This document shows, one piece after another, positions 1 to 10,488 of a stretch of DNA of 64,000 bases. The stretch is from an uncultured Flavobacteriales bacterium (GTDB lineage: Bacteria; Bacteroidota; Bacteroidia; Flavobacteriales_G; Salibacteraceae): contig CALSRO010000002.1 of the NCBI GenBank assembly GCA_943788775.1, forward strand, positions 62,001-126,000. The letters are read 5' to 3'. Below the pieces are notes generated by a model, which had not been told where the DNA came from, made no database searches, and saw only the letters and a program-made list of their open reading frames with translations. A program made the translations under genes and the position numbers. The stretch's first letter is position 1. Each line of letters begins with the position of its first letter.

Positions 1-1
1 C

Positions 2-1186
<1,185 letters not shown>

Positions 1187-1194
1187 TTATTAGA

Positions 1195-1428
1195 ATGAAA
1201 GTTGAAATAATTTCACCTGACAAATTGATATTTGAAGGAGAAGCAGAATCACTTCAGCTTCCGGGAAAGGATGGATCTTTTGGAGTATTAAACGATCATG
1301 CCCCGATCATTTCATCATTAGCAGAAGGCAGCGTAAAGTTGAATACAAATGAGGGTGTAAAATCCTTCGATATCAGCGGAGGCGTTGTTGAAGTGCTTCA
1401 TAATAAGGTGATTGTACTTGCTGATTAA
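1195..1428 (+). CDS. atpC: F1 ATP synthase epsilon subunit, short form
   Basis: The 77-residue product matches the N-terminal beta-sandwich of epsilon: it opens MKVEIISPDKLIFEGEAE, has the LPGKDGSFGVLNDHAPIIS segment, and ends after GGVVEVLHNKVIVLAD. Typical epsilon is about 130 residues; the C-terminal two-helix domain that inhibits ATP hydrolysis in other bacteria is absent. The frame ends in a clean stop followed by a terminator, so this looks like a natural short form, as is common in Bacteroidota, and not a truncation. It forms the central stalk with gamma and is cotranscribed with atpD. Confidence 0.95.
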   Translation: MKVEIISPDKLIFEGEAESLQLPGKDGSFGVLNDHAPIISSLAEGSVKLNTNEGVKSFDISGGVVEVLHNKVIVLAD

Positions 1429-1445
1429 ATTCGCATTCAAAGCAT

Positions 1446-1479
1446 AAAAAAAGGGGAGTCAATTGACTCCCCTTTTTTA
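1446..1479. terminator. Bidirectional terminator after atpC
   Basis: A perfect 20-base palindrome (GGGGAGTCAA and its complement, 1453-1472) is flanked by A7 on the left and T6 on the right. It can end both the atpDC transcript and the convergent reverse-strand gene whose stop is at 1484. Confidence 0.9.
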
Positions 1480-1483
1480 TGCC

Positions 1484-3139
1484 CTATTTTAACGTTATAC
1501 GACCAACACATGTGGATTCCTTTTTAGCATGATAACCAATGTATACCTCACCAATTGGCTTGTCACCGATAAGTATAAGCTCTCCATCGATATTAAAAAA
1601 ACTTCTTCGAGGACAAATTGGATTCTTTCCCGCCTCAAATCGATAATCCTTAACAACTTCAGCCTTGCCGTTAAATTTCCTTACCCATACCTCGTCATTG
1701 CTAGTTTCGCCTTTCCAAATCTCCCCATCCTTGGTGTTATTTTGAATTACCAAGAAGCTGTCACCTGATTTAATAGCATGATATCCACCTACGTTAGGTT
1801 CAGCTTTCCAAATCTCTTGCTTTTGTGGTATCAATTCACTCCAATTAACCTTCCCTGTAAAGCTACTATTCAAAATAATTAGGTTTTCAAATGAGTATTC
1901 ATGACGGGAACCTAACAAAATATCAAAATCCGTTATCTCAATAAAAAGATAGACTCCTTCCTTACTACTCAAATGGACACCCCTTACCACTGGCACACCG
2001 ATTCCAATAGCATCACCTTTATCAAGTTTTCTCGTCTCTTTTTTTGAAATTGATTGTTGCAAATCGAACAATCCAACCGGAATGTAAATGCTTGGCACTT
2101 TAGGATTATTAAGGTTGTTGACAACAAACCCTCCAAATAGTGATTCTTCAGTTAAATTCAGCGGGCCATCCATCCGCTTTCTTGTTTGCACAAGAGCAAC
2201 TCTCAAGTATTCATTTCCTGAGAAGAAAAACCTTTCGTTTGTTTCTGAAAAAACATACTCATCCGTATCTTTTTTACTGTAATCTAGTCTAATAGGTTTG
2301 GTCTCATTTTTTCGCATTGAGTAAATACGATCAGCTCGAAATTCAACTTTTCTAAGTGCACCAACAGATTTATTTTTTATATCAAAATAATGATTTCGAA
2401 GTGGTGATGCAGTTGCATGTATGAATACTGTACCCATATCGTTAATGGCAACTTTCGTTATGTAGCAAGCGGTGTCACCTTCACCCATGGTAAATGTTTT
2501 AGTCCAAGCGATATCTCCATTACTATCAAATACCGTGTACGTGTTCGTTCGCTCATAGAAAATCGGTTCTCTCTTCTTGAAATAAGCAAATGCAATCCCC
2601 AGATATGGTATCTTCTGCAGGTGTTCTCTAACCTTTTTCCCCATTACGGAACTCGTGTAGACAACTGAATATTTAAAGTTTGGACTGATAGCAGCATGGT
2701 TCACCACTATATCCTTTCCCTTAGGATTTGGCAAAGGGTTTATTACAAAATCTGGTCTGTCATTGGTAATGCTCTCCAATACAACACTTGATTCTTGTTT
2801 GGCTTCGTTAAAATCAACGTCATACTTAAATATATCTCCACCAATACTTGCAGCACCTGTCCAATAAAAATCCTTGTCTTTCTTTTTACCAGATGTCAGA
2901 TTGTAAGTTTTTGTGTTACCGAAGCTTTCAGGATTATATACTGTAACTTCTTTCCGATTGTAGGCCTCATAAGAGCCCAATGTGGCAAACCACCCATTTT
3001 TCGCGGGCAAATCCCGCTCAAATACATAGTATTCGTGACTTTTACTTTTTGTGGCCCACTCAATATTAGTTTGCGTCCAGGTATAATTGGATACAAAAAC
3101 TCCGAGGAGAATAAGCCATATTAATCTAGAACTAAGCAC
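1484..3139 (-). CDS. Secreted protein of unknown function, 551 aa
   Basis: I do not recognise the family. The first ~22 residues form a signal peptide (LIWLILLGVFVSNYTWTQ). The rest is rich in beta-strand-like segments with repeated mentions of aromatic and Gly/Asp turns, suggesting a periplasmic or surface beta-propeller-like fold; no transmembrane helix is seen after the leader. Translation would start at a GTG (3137-3139) that shares one base with the TAG stop of the upstream deoxynucleoside kinase, so the two are translationally coupled. It is the last gene of a reverse-strand run beginning with the GH3-family gene. The function cannot be inferred from its neighbours. Confidence 0.75.
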   Translation of the reverse strand: MLSSRLIWLILLGVFVSNYTWTQTNIEWATKSKSHEYYVFERDLPAKNGWFATLGSYEAYNRKEVTVYNPESFGNTKTYNLTSGKKKDKDFYWTGAASIGGDIFKYDVDFNEAKQESSVVLESITNDRPDFVINPLPNPKGKDIVVNHAAISPNFKYSVVYTSSVMGKKVREHLQKIPYLGIAFAYFKKREPIFYERTNTYTVFDSNGDIAWTKTFTMGEGDTACYITKVAINDMGTVFIHATASPLRNHYFDIKNKSVGALRKVEFRADRIYSMRKNETKPIRLDYSKKDTDEYVFSETNERFFFSGNEYLRVALVQTRKRMDGPLNLTEESLFGGFVVNNLNNPKVPSIYIPVGLFDLQQSISKKETRKLDKGDAIGIGVPVVRGVHLSSKEGVYLFIEITDFDILLGSRHEYSFENLIILNSSFTGKVNWSELIPQKQEIWKAEPNVGGYHAIKSGDSFLVIQNNTKDGEIWKGETSNDEVWVRKFNGKAEVVKDYRFEAGKNPICPRRSFFNIDGELILIGDKPIGEVYIGYHAKKESTCVGRITLK

Positions 3140-3774
3140 TAAAATAGGCCGTGGAGTTCTGCATCGATTTTTCGAATAATAGCACCCAAATCTTCTGGGT
3201 CATCCCTGAAGTTGTTGTTATCAATGTCAATGATCAATAATTTACCCTTATCGTAGGTTGAAACCCATGCTTCGTAACGTTCATTCAAACGCTTCAAATA
3301 ATCCAGACGAATGGCCTCCTCATATTCACGACCACGATTTTGAATCTGACTTACCAGTCTCGGCACGCTTGCTCTTAAATAAACCAACAAATCTGGTGGT
3401 TGCACAAATCGATCTAACAAATTGAAAAGTGAGAAATAACTTTCAAAATCACGGGTAGTCATTAAACCCATGCTGTGCAAGTTGGGAGCAAAGATGTAAG
3501 CGTCTTCATAAATGGTTCGATCTTGGATTACCCCTTTCTTTCCATCGCGGATTTCCAAGACTTGACTAAACCTATTGTTTAGGAAATAGATCTGCATGTT
3601 GAATGACCAGCGTTGCATCTCAGCATAGAAGTCATTCATGTATGGATTGTCATCTGCATCTTCAAAATGAGCGTCCCAACCGTAGTGCTTTGACAACAAT
3701 CCCGTCAAAGTCGTTTTTCCCGCTCCAATATTTCCTGAAACGGCTATGTGTAAATTATTTCCCTTCTTCTCCAT
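3139..3774 (-). CDS. Deoxynucleoside kinase (first of two)
   Basis: Members phosphorylate deoxynucleosides (dA/dG or dC types) in the cytoplasm for nucleotide salvage. The P-loop GNIGAGKT is at residues 14-21, DRTIYEDAYIF matches the DR/ERS substrate-side motif, and NRGREYEE is the arginine-rich lid. The length of 211 residues fits the family. An upstream in-frame ATG at 3810 would add 12 residues before the conserved core; I prefer ATG 3774 because homologues usually begin a few residues before the P-loop strand. It follows a propeller-like secreted protein gene by 70 bases and overlaps the next gene by one base. A second, distinct kinase of this family lies at 10452-11120. Confidence 0.9.
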   Translation of the reverse strand: MEKKGNNLHIAVSGNIGAGKTTLTGLLSKHYGWDAHFEDADDNPYMNDFYAEMQRWSFNMQIYFLNNRFSQVLEIRDGKKGVIQDRTIYEDAYIFAPNLHSMGLMTTRDFESYFSLFNLLDRFVQPPDLLVYLRASVPRLVSQIQNRGREYEEAIRLDYLKRLNERYEAWVSTYDKGKLLIIDIDNNNFRDDPEDLGAIIRKIDAELHGLF

Positions 3775-3844
3775 ATTTCCTAATAACGATCGTGAGTGGT
3801 AATCGTCCACGAATTAAGATAAACCGACTGAAAAACAAAAGGAT

Positions 3845-4642
3845 TCAGCCCTTTGCTTGATAAATATTTATGCTCTTTGGCAGGGTTACCGCCACTCTAT
3901 TGCGATTGACGAAGAAATTATTCTTCGCGCACTGGTCAATCTTCAGCATTTCCACACTGCTATCTTTCAAATTCAAAGCTTCTACGATACCTTCTTTGAA
4001 GTAAAACAGTCGTTGATCGCTTATCACCAGCTTTTCTATTCCTTTAATTGGAATCTTTCGCAGATAATTGCCAAAAACGTCAAATTCAAATACTCCATGA
4101 TCAGGATCCGTTAAATATACCTTGCTGTTAATCTCAACTACATCGGTTGGAAATAGATTTACCCGCAGATGTTGGGCAATATTTAACGACCGACTTAATT
4201 CCTCCAGTTTTGACGATAAGCGTATTAACTGAAAATTGATTGGATCATAGACCCATAGGGCGTTGTTATAGGATGTTGCCACCAACGACACTTGCTCATA
4301 TCCACTTTCAAAAAAGTTGATGGTTTCATTCATTTCGCCAAGTCGAGAATCGAGCGTGATGAGTTTCATTTGATCCGGTGAATACACCAGGACCTTCATA
4401 GGATTAGTGACATCGATTTGAACTCCCTCTCCGATAAGTTTGTTACTATACCGACTGACCTCTTTACCATCCGCATCTAGCTTTAACACTTCGCCTTTTT
4501 TTACGGCATAAAGATTATTAAGCTGATCAATTTTGCAGGATTGCACACTGTATTCCAACTTTTTCAGCAAAGTCCATTCCTTATCCTGTGATACGGCCGA
4601 CCATGTTAATGACAGGAATAATATGATTAATGAACTCCTCAA
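3845..4642 (-). CDS. Exported beta-propeller-like protein, 265 aa
   Basis: The N-terminus is a signal peptide (RSSLIILFLSLTWSAVSQ). The mature part contains repeated short strand-turn-strand units with phrases such as NLYAVKKGEVLKLDADG, ALWVYDPINFQLIRL and KVYLTDPDHGVFEFD, which resemble blades of NHL/6-bladed propellers in which each unit reports a value. I know no assigned function. It sits 20 bases downstream of the GH3-family gene and 70 bases upstream of the deoxynucleoside kinase, all on the reverse strand, so the four genes probably form one transcript. No catalytic motif is visible. Confidence 0.75.
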   Translation of the reverse strand: MRSSLIILFLSLTWSAVSQDKEWTLLKKLEYSVQSCKIDQLNNLYAVKKGEVLKLDADGKEVSRYSNKLIGEGVQIDVTNPMKVLVYSPDQMKLITLDSRLGEMNETINFFESGYEQVSLVATSYNNALWVYDPINFQLIRLSSKLEELSRSLNIAQHLRVNLFPTDVVEINSKVYLTDPDHGVFEFDVFGNYLRKIPIKGIEKLVISDQRLFYFKEGIVEALNLKDSSVEMLKIDQCAKNNFFVNRNRVAVTLPKSINIYQAKG

Positions 4643-4662
4643 TTGGCTTACAAGTTAGACTT

Positions 4663-6174
4663 TTAGCTCTGTTTTAGTATAGATTCTAAATACTCACGCG
4701 AATTAGACAAGCGTGGCACCTTATTTTGTCCGCCTAATTTTCCACGACTCGCCATCCATTTATAAAACGCCCCCTCCTTCACTTGATGCACTTTCGGGGG
4801 CTGAAGTACCTTATCCTGATATCTTTTTGCTTCATAATCGCTATTGATCGACTTCAATGCATTGTCCAGAACTTCAACAAAATATTCCATGTCTGTGGGT
4901 GCCTTCTCAAACTCGATCGCCCATTCATGAGCACCGGCATCCCTACTATCCATGAAAATGGGCGCAGCCGTGTATTCCTTTACCACGGCTCCGGTTTTAT
5001 CGCAAGTAATCATCACTGCTCGATCAGCATTTTCAATGATTAATTCTTCTCCAAACGCGTTAATAAAATGCTTAGTACGACCGCTGACTTTAATTCTATG
5101 CGGCTCGGTTGATGTGAATACAATAGTGTCTCCAATCAAATAGCGCCAGAGCCCGCCTGTCGTTGATATAACCAACGCATAATTCACCCCTTCTTCAACT
5201 TGATCCAACTGCAAAGTCATCGGGTTTTCCTTTCCAAATTCTGACATGGGCATAAACTCATAGAAAATCCCATAATCTAGCATCAAGAGCATGTCATCGC
5301 GCTTCGTATCATCTTGAATTCCGAAAAAACCTTCAGAAGCATTGTATGTTTCAGAATAATTAACCTGCCCTTTTCCTCCAATTACTTCTTCAAAGGCACT
5401 TCGGTATGGCGAAAAACTAACACCTCCATGCACATACCACTCAAGGTTGGGCCAAACATCAATGATTTGATGTTTGCCGGTTTTTTCCAATACACGTTTT
5501 AGTAAGACAAGCATCCAACTTGGCACACCAGAAATATTGGTAATGTTTTGATTAACGGTTACGTCAACGATTTGCTCTATTTTTTCTTCCCAGCTCGGAT
5601 TAAGAGCAATGTCAACGTCTGGAGTTCGATGTAAAGAAGCCCAAAAAGGAAGGTTTTTAATGATTATTGCACTCAGATCACCAATGTAACTCCCTTCGTT
5701 AAGCGGAACGAAATCAGAACTCCCACCCATGACAAGTGACCTTCCTTCTAGCAATCGTGATTCTTCAAATTCATGGTAATACAAGGACATCAAATCTTTA
5801 CCGCCCTTATAGTGACAATCTTCTAGAGATTCCTGACTTACGGGGATAAATTTGCTCTTATCACTAGTGGTCCCACTTGATTTAGCGAACATGGTAATAT
5901 CCGTGGGCCAAAGAATGTTTTGTTCACCGCGAATGAGTCTTTCAATGTCATGCTTGAATCCGTCATAAGTTTGAATTGGAAGCCTGCGCTTATATTCTTC
6001 AATGGAACGGATTTCTTTAAATCCATACCGTTTTCCCCATTCAGTATTCTTAGCCGTGTCTAACAATTGGTTAAACCAATCCTTTTGAACATCATGCGGA
6101 TACTTAATGAACAGTTCAATTTGGTGGATACGCTTTTTAATATACCAACCGAATATGGAGTTAATGATTGCCAA
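4663..6174 (-). CDS. GH3-family acyl-adenylate-forming protein
   Basis: The 503-residue protein carries the adenylation signatures of the GH3 (auxin-responsive promoter) family: FAKSSGTTSDKSKFIPVS (nucleotide-binding motif I), YNASEGFFG (motif II) and WRYLIGDTI (motif III, YxxGD-like). Plant GH3 enzymes conjugate amino acids to acyl hormones; the bacterial substrates are not known to me, so only an ATP-dependent acyl activation is inferred. The ATG at 6174 gives a normal family N-terminus with an amphipathic start (INSIFGWYIKKRI). It heads a reverse-strand run with two exported proteins and a deoxynucleoside kinase. Such homologues are widespread in Bacteroidota. Confidence 0.88.
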   Translation of the reverse strand: MAIINSIFGWYIKKRIHQIELFIKYPHDVQKDWFNQLLDTAKNTEWGKRYGFKEIRSIEEYKRRLPIQTYDGFKHDIERLIRGEQNILWPTDITMFAKSSGTTSDKSKFIPVSQESLEDCHYKGGKDLMSLYYHEFEESRLLEGRSLVMGGSSDFVPLNEGSYIGDLSAIIIKNLPFWASLHRTPDVDIALNPSWEEKIEQIVDVTVNQNITNISGVPSWMLVLLKRVLEKTGKHQIIDVWPNLEWYVHGGVSFSPYRSAFEEVIGGKGQVNYSETYNASEGFFGIQDDTKRDDMLLMLDYGIFYEFMPMSEFGKENPMTLQLDQVEEGVNYALVISTTGGLWRYLIGDTIVFTSTEPHRIKVSGRTKHFINAFGEELIIENADRAVMITCDKTGAVVKEYTAAPIFMDSRDAGAHEWAIEFEKAPTDMEYFVEVLDNALKSINSDYEAKRYQDKVLQPPKVHQVKEGAFYKWMASRGKLGGQNKVPRLSNSREYLESILKQS

Positions 6175-6284
6175 GTGCCAATTTTTCTAATGCGAATATG
6201 TCGATTGATAGAACAACATGCTTCAGTTGACCACACCTTTTAATTCAACATGCATAGCATCAGTCATTTCGAACAAATCTGCAT

Positions 6285-7862
6285 TTATTTTTTTTGAAAG
6301 AAATCCATCAATTGATTCAAAGGCAGGGCATTTAAACAGTAGTTCTTGACTAAACCGCCTTTTCGAGCAGCCATCACTCCGTAACGCATATGCTTAAAAC
6401 CCTCTACTCTATGCGCATCCGGATTAATACTTACCATCACCTGCTTTTCCATGCAATATGGAATCCACTTCCAATCAATGTCCAATCTCATTGGATTAGC
6501 ATTCAATTCAATGGCAACTCCATTAGCCGCGCACGCATCAATAACCATTTTATGATCTATTGGATATCCAGGACGACTTAACAAAAGCCTTCCCGTTGGA
6601 TGTCCCAAAATTTTGGTGTGTGGGTTTTCTATTGCTTTGATTAATCTATTTGTTGCAGTTTCCTTATCCATCTTCATGGCGCTATGAATCGAGGCTACGA
6701 TAAAGTCAAACGAACTCAAAACCTCCTCTTCATAATCTAAGCTACCGTTTGGTAAAATATCAGACTCAATTCCTTTTAACACTTTAAATGGGGCTAAATC
6801 GACATTTAGTTGCTCAATTTCCTCATGCTGCCGTTCAATTTGATCCGTTCTAAGGCCACCCGCATAAACAGCAGTTTGGCTGTGATCCGAAATGCCTAAG
6901 TATTGGTAACCATCTTGTTTGAGAGCCTCAGCCATTTGCCGAAGTGAATGCACACCATCACTGTATGTACTATGGTTATGCAAACAACCCAAGAGGTCTT
7001 TATCTGAAATCAATTGGTCCTCAGTGTATTTGGTTGACCATTCAAACTCAAAGCCACCCTCGCGCATTTCCAAAGGGATCATTCCAAGGCCATTGTCACG
7101 ATACACCTGTTCTTCTGACTGAAATGAGGCGATCTTGAGTTCAGCGATATGTTCGGGAGATGCTGACCTTATGAATCTTTCTAAATCAAATTCAGCTTCG
7201 CTGATTAAATCAAATGTGACGGGTAATTTCGAATCTGACTTAGGCAGTTCAATGGGTCGAGTGGATATGAATTCAAGTTTATCGAGTGTAATACATTTTC
7301 TCGCGGCATTTCCAACCAAACTGATTCTAGACTCTGGATTTTGTGAAGATGCTTGGCTATAAGCGCTTTCAATCAATCCTTCAACACTCGCATAGAGAAA
7401 GCTATTTCTATGCTCCATCATAAATTCTATGGCAGCCTTTACCTGATTTTGTGTCTTTTCTCCAAAACCTTTTAAATCTACCAACCTGTTTTCATTACAT
7501 GCGTAGAGCAATTCACCTGGCGACTCAATGCCCAGTTCTCGCCAGATTAATCCAACCTTGCTGGGTCCAAGGCCTTTAATGCTCAACATTTCTATAACAC
7601 CTTTTGGTGTTTTGTTGATCCATTCATTTAAAGCTGCCAGTTCACCAGTATCAAGTAATTCTTCCAGCATTGGAATGAGACTATTTCCAATTCCGGGTAT
7701 AGTTCCGTAATAATCTGGATCCATTTCTTCGAGTGGATCGGGATACTTACCAATTTGAAATGCAGCGTTGGTGTAGGATCGCACCTTGAATTTATTTTCT
7801 TCGTGCAATTCCATCAATTGACCACACAACTTAAAAAACGATGCGATCTCCTTATTCTCCAT
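6285..7862 (-). CDS. PolX-like protein with PHP domain, polymerase site degenerate
   Basis: The order is helix-hairpin-helix/8-kDa-like region (residues ~1-150, with GIGNSLIPMLEELL and KGFGEKTQNQVK), a central part where family-X polymerases carry their nucleotidyl-transfer core, and a C-terminal PHP phosphoesterase from about residue 290. The PHP metal motifs are all present: HNHSTYSDG, GISDHS, KGIESDI, ASIHSAM, LGHPTGR and NPDAHR. In the central part the usual Gly-Ser and Asp-x-Asp pair are replaced by GNAARKCITLDKLEF, so polymerase activity is doubtful by eye. The PHP part would act as a 3'-5' exonuclease or phosphatase in DNA repair. It is preceded by 111 bases of intergenic DNA downstream of its stop and transcribed alone. 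Confidence 0.87.
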   Translation of the reverse strand: MENKEIASFFKLCGQLMELHEENKFKVRSYTNAAFQIGKYPDPLEEMDPDYYGTIPGIGNSLIPMLEELLDTGELAALNEWINKTPKGVIEMLSIKGLGPSKVGLIWRELGIESPGELLYACNENRLVDLKGFGEKTQNQVKAAIEFMMEHRNSFLYASVEGLIESAYSQASSQNPESRISLVGNAARKCITLDKLEFISTRPIELPKSDSKLPVTFDLISEAEFDLERFIRSASPEHIAELKIASFQSEEQVYRDNGLGMIPLEMREGGFEFEWSTKYTEDQLISDKDLLGCLHNHSTYSDGVHSLRQMAEALKQDGYQYLGISDHSQTAVYAGGLRTDQIERQHEEIEQLNVDLAPFKVLKGIESDILPNGSLDYEEEVLSSFDFIVASIHSAMKMDKETATNRLIKAIENPHTKILGHPTGRLLLSRPGYPIDHKMVIDACAANGVAIELNANPMRLDIDWKWIPYCMEKQVMVSINPDAHRVEGFKHMRYGVMAARKGGLVKNYCLNALPLNQLMDFFQKK

Positions 7863-7973
7863 GGCTATCTTGGTTCTTCATTTTTGCCTTGAGCGAAAAT
7901 AATGTTCTAGCCTGGCATAATTTGTCGCTTGGGAAAGTTAATCAACAACAGGAGCTATGTGTTGAAACGAGTC

Positions 7974-8011
7974 AAAAAAAGCCTCCAATCATTGCTAATT
8001 GAGGGCTTAAT
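7974..8011 (-). terminator. Terminator after sppA
   Basis: Read on the reverse strand, AAGCCCTCAAT pairs with ATTGGAGGCTT (one G-U pair) across a short loop and is followed by a run of seven T. It lies just past the sppA stop. Confidence 0.8.
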
Positions 8012-8024
8012 AAATCATTAGATC

Positions 8025-9839
8025 TTACTCAATAATGATGTCATATGGCAATCTTGCCTGTACACCTTCCATTGATTTCACTTCCTCCATTTTTTTAATC
8101 CACTTATACTCTTCTCCAAACACCCATTGACCGACTTCGGCTTTAGCCTCACCACTCAGGTCTTTGAGAAATTCTTCCCAAGGATCTTTTTGTTTCGGTA
8201 ATTCGATTAACTCATAATCATCTATTTCAGCTTGAGAGGCCGCATAATTAATCGCGTCTTGCAAGGATCCAATTTCGTCTACGAGTCCAATCTCAATTGC
8301 ATCGGTTCCGATCCAAACTCGGCCTCTCGCAATCGAATCTACTGCTTCCGTTGTCATTCCTCTACCCTCCGCAACTCGCTGAATAAATTCATCATAGATG
8401 TGCGTGACGCTTGCATTTAAATACGCAAGTTCCTTTTCATCAAACCCACGCTGCATTGATCCGAAATCACCATGATCATGGGTCTTTACTCCGTCAAAAG
8501 TAATTCCCCATTTATCCGTGACTATTCCTCTAACATCAGGTATCAGTCCGAAAACTCCAATTGAGCCAGTAATTGTGTTTTCTGAGGCAAAAATCCTTTC
8601 AGCATGTGTACTTATATAATAACCTCCACTAGCTGCGACACTGCCAAAGGAAACGATGAATGGCTTTTCTTCTCCAGCAATTTTGGCCTCTCTCCAAATT
8701 ACATCACTCGCCAACGCAGAACCACCGGGAGAATTAACTCTCATAACTATTGCTTTTACATCTTCATTGGTTCTTGCTTCGCGAATCGCCTTTGCTATGG
8801 TTTCGGATCCGAGGTTATCATCATTGCTTTTACCACTACTTATTCCACCAACAGCGTATATCACTGCAATCTCATCCTTTAACTCCCAGCTCTTTTCATC
8901 ATCGCCAGCTTTTTCCGTTTTATCATAAGCCTTGATGTACTTATTCATGCTTATTTGTTCGATATCCTCATCTTCTTCCAAGCCTAGCTTGGTTCTTAAG
9001 TTGGCCAGCACTTCATCGTAATATACTGCGTCATCAAACAATCCAAAACCAACGGCATCAGAAGGCTCTTGAACGAGCATACCATTCACAATCGAATCAA
9101 GCATTTCAACCGACATGTTTCTAGATTCAGCTATGTTCTGAGACATTCCCTCCCAAACTTTATCAATTATTCGTTGAATCTGCATTTCATTTTCCGGACT
9201 CATATCTTCTCGAACGAATGGCTCAATAGCACTTTTAAACTTATTATCAGGCCCCTTTAAAACAGTGACTCCAACACCTAGTTTATCGAGAGTATTTTTG
9301 AAATAAGCCAATTCGGTCCTCAATCCAAACATTTCTGTCAACCCCTCCTCAAATATGAATAGGTCGCTCGCACTAGATGCAAGATAATATGCTCCTTGAG
9401 TATAGACCTCCTCGTATGCCATTACAAATTTTCCGCTATCCTGAAATGATATGAGTGCCTCTCGGACCTCTTCGAGCGTAGTCATGCTACCTCCAAACAT
9501 AGATCCCTTTAAATAGATGCCTTTGATTCGGTCATCGGTTTTAGCCGCGTTTATGGCTGCCAAAAAATCACCAATCGCCATTGCCTTTTGATCATCAAAT
9601 CCTTCTATCTCAATGTTTTCAAAAGGACTTGGCTTTGTCCTTTCAACAAGTCTTTCGGACATATCAATTACTAACACAGAATTATCCTTAACCTTAACTT
9701 TACTATTTGATTGGCTACCCATCATCATCGCAGAACCGATAATTCCAGCTAAGAGAATTCCTGAAAATATGAAGATGGCCACAAACGCTAAGATTGTCCC
9801 AAGTGTTGATGCGAACATGTATTTAAAAAACTGTTTCAT
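8025..9839 (-). CDS. sppA: Signal peptide peptidase SppA, 67K type
   Basis: This is an inner-membrane serine protease with a Ser-Lys dyad that degrades cleaved signal peptides. The 604-residue length matches the long, two-domain form. An N-terminal membrane anchor (residues ~10-35, rich in Ile/Phe/Gly) is followed by the first ClpP-like domain, whose NKFKSAIEPF holds the catalytic Lys, and the second domain, whose VAASGGYYIST holds the catalytic Ser. The segments NSPGGSALASD and TGSIGVFG are further family landmarks. The gene is divergent from folK across 130 bases and has its own terminator. Confidence 0.95.
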   Translation of the reverse strand: MKQFFKYMFASTLGTILAFVAIFIFSGILLAGIIGSAMMMGSQSNSKVKVKDNSVLVIDMSERLVERTKPSPFENIEIEGFDDQKAMAIGDFLAAINAAKTDDRIKGIYLKGSMFGGSMTTLEEVREALISFQDSGKFVMAYEEVYTQGAYYLASSASDLFIFEEGLTEMFGLRTELAYFKNTLDKLGVGVTVLKGPDNKFKSAIEPFVREDMSPENEMQIQRIIDKVWEGMSQNIAESRNMSVEMLDSIVNGMLVQEPSDAVGFGLFDDAVYYDEVLANLRTKLGLEEDEDIEQISMNKYIKAYDKTEKAGDDEKSWELKDEIAVIYAVGGISSGKSNDDNLGSETIAKAIREARTNEDVKAIVMRVNSPGGSALASDVIWREAKIAGEEKPFIVSFGSVAASGGYYISTHAERIFASENTITGSIGVFGLIPDVRGIVTDKWGITFDGVKTHDHGDFGSMQRGFDEKELAYLNASVTHIYDEFIQRVAEGRGMTTEAVDSIARGRVWIGTDAIEIGLVDEIGSLQDAINYAASQAEIDDYELIELPKQKDPWEEFLKDLSGEAKAEVGQWVFGEEYKWIKKMEEVKSMEGVQARLPYDIIIE

Positions 9840-9969
9840 TTTGATTCGAAATTTATGTTTGTTTTGAGGCCCTCAATACGGATTTTGACGCATCCGAATA
9901 TTGAGCACAATTAATTATCTGAGACAAATGTGAGTCTAGAAGATAAATGGGATATGCACAATTTGACGA

Positions 9970-10488
9970 ATGGTAGCTGAATTACATAGAGGGGAAAAAA
10001 CAACCAATGCATTTTTATCGTTGGGCTCTAATCTAGGTGATCGAATGCAAAATATCAAATCAGCAATCGATGCCATTTCAGCGATTGTTGGCAACATAGA
10101 AAATGAGTCAGAGCTGATTGAGACTGAGCCGTGGGGTATGGAGTCGAATACCTGGTTCATCAATATGGTTGTAGAAATATCGACCGATCTGTCTCCAAGA
10201 GAATTACTGTCCAACATCCTGAACATTGAAAATAAGCTGGGCAGAAAGCGAATCAAGACTCAAGGCTATGAGGCTCGAACGATTGATATCGACATATTAT
10301 TTTTCGGTGATTTAATGCTTGATGAGGTTGATTTGATAATTCCCCACCCCAAACTGCATGAAAGAATGTTTAATCTTTGGCCTTTAGCTCAATTATGTCC
10401 TAATTATAATCACCCTAAGCTAAATGCATCAATATTGACATTGCTTTCGAAATGCCAAGACAAAACCCAGATCAGACCGTGGAGATAA
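9970..10488 (+). CDS. folK: 2-amino-4-hydroxy-6-hydroxymethyldihydropteridine pyrophosphokinase
   Basis: HPPK transfers pyrophosphate from ATP to the hydroxymethyl pterin in folate synthesis. The 172-residue product shows FLSLGSNLGDR near the N-terminus, TEPWGMESNTWFINMV in the middle, the signature EARTIDIDILFFGD with its Mg-binding aspartates, and IIPHPKLHERMF after it. The first ATG (9970) places about ten residues before the conserved core. The 3' end overlaps the downstream deoxynucleoside kinase gene by 37 bases, or by 10 if the kinase starts at GTG 10479, so the pair is probably cotranscribed. Confidence 0.95.
   Translation: MVAELHRGEKTTNAFLSLGSNLGDRMQNIKSAIDAISAIVGNIENESELIETEPWGMESNTWFINMVVEISTDLSPRELLSNILNIENKLGRKRIKTQGYEARTIDIDILFFGDLMLDEVDLIIPHPKLHERMFNLWPLAQLCPNYNHPKLNASILTLLSKCQDKTQIRPWR

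Noticed and set aside
3775..3810. Upstream ATG of the first deoxynucleoside kinase
   Set aside because: It adds residues before the normal N-terminus of the family; kept only as an alternative.
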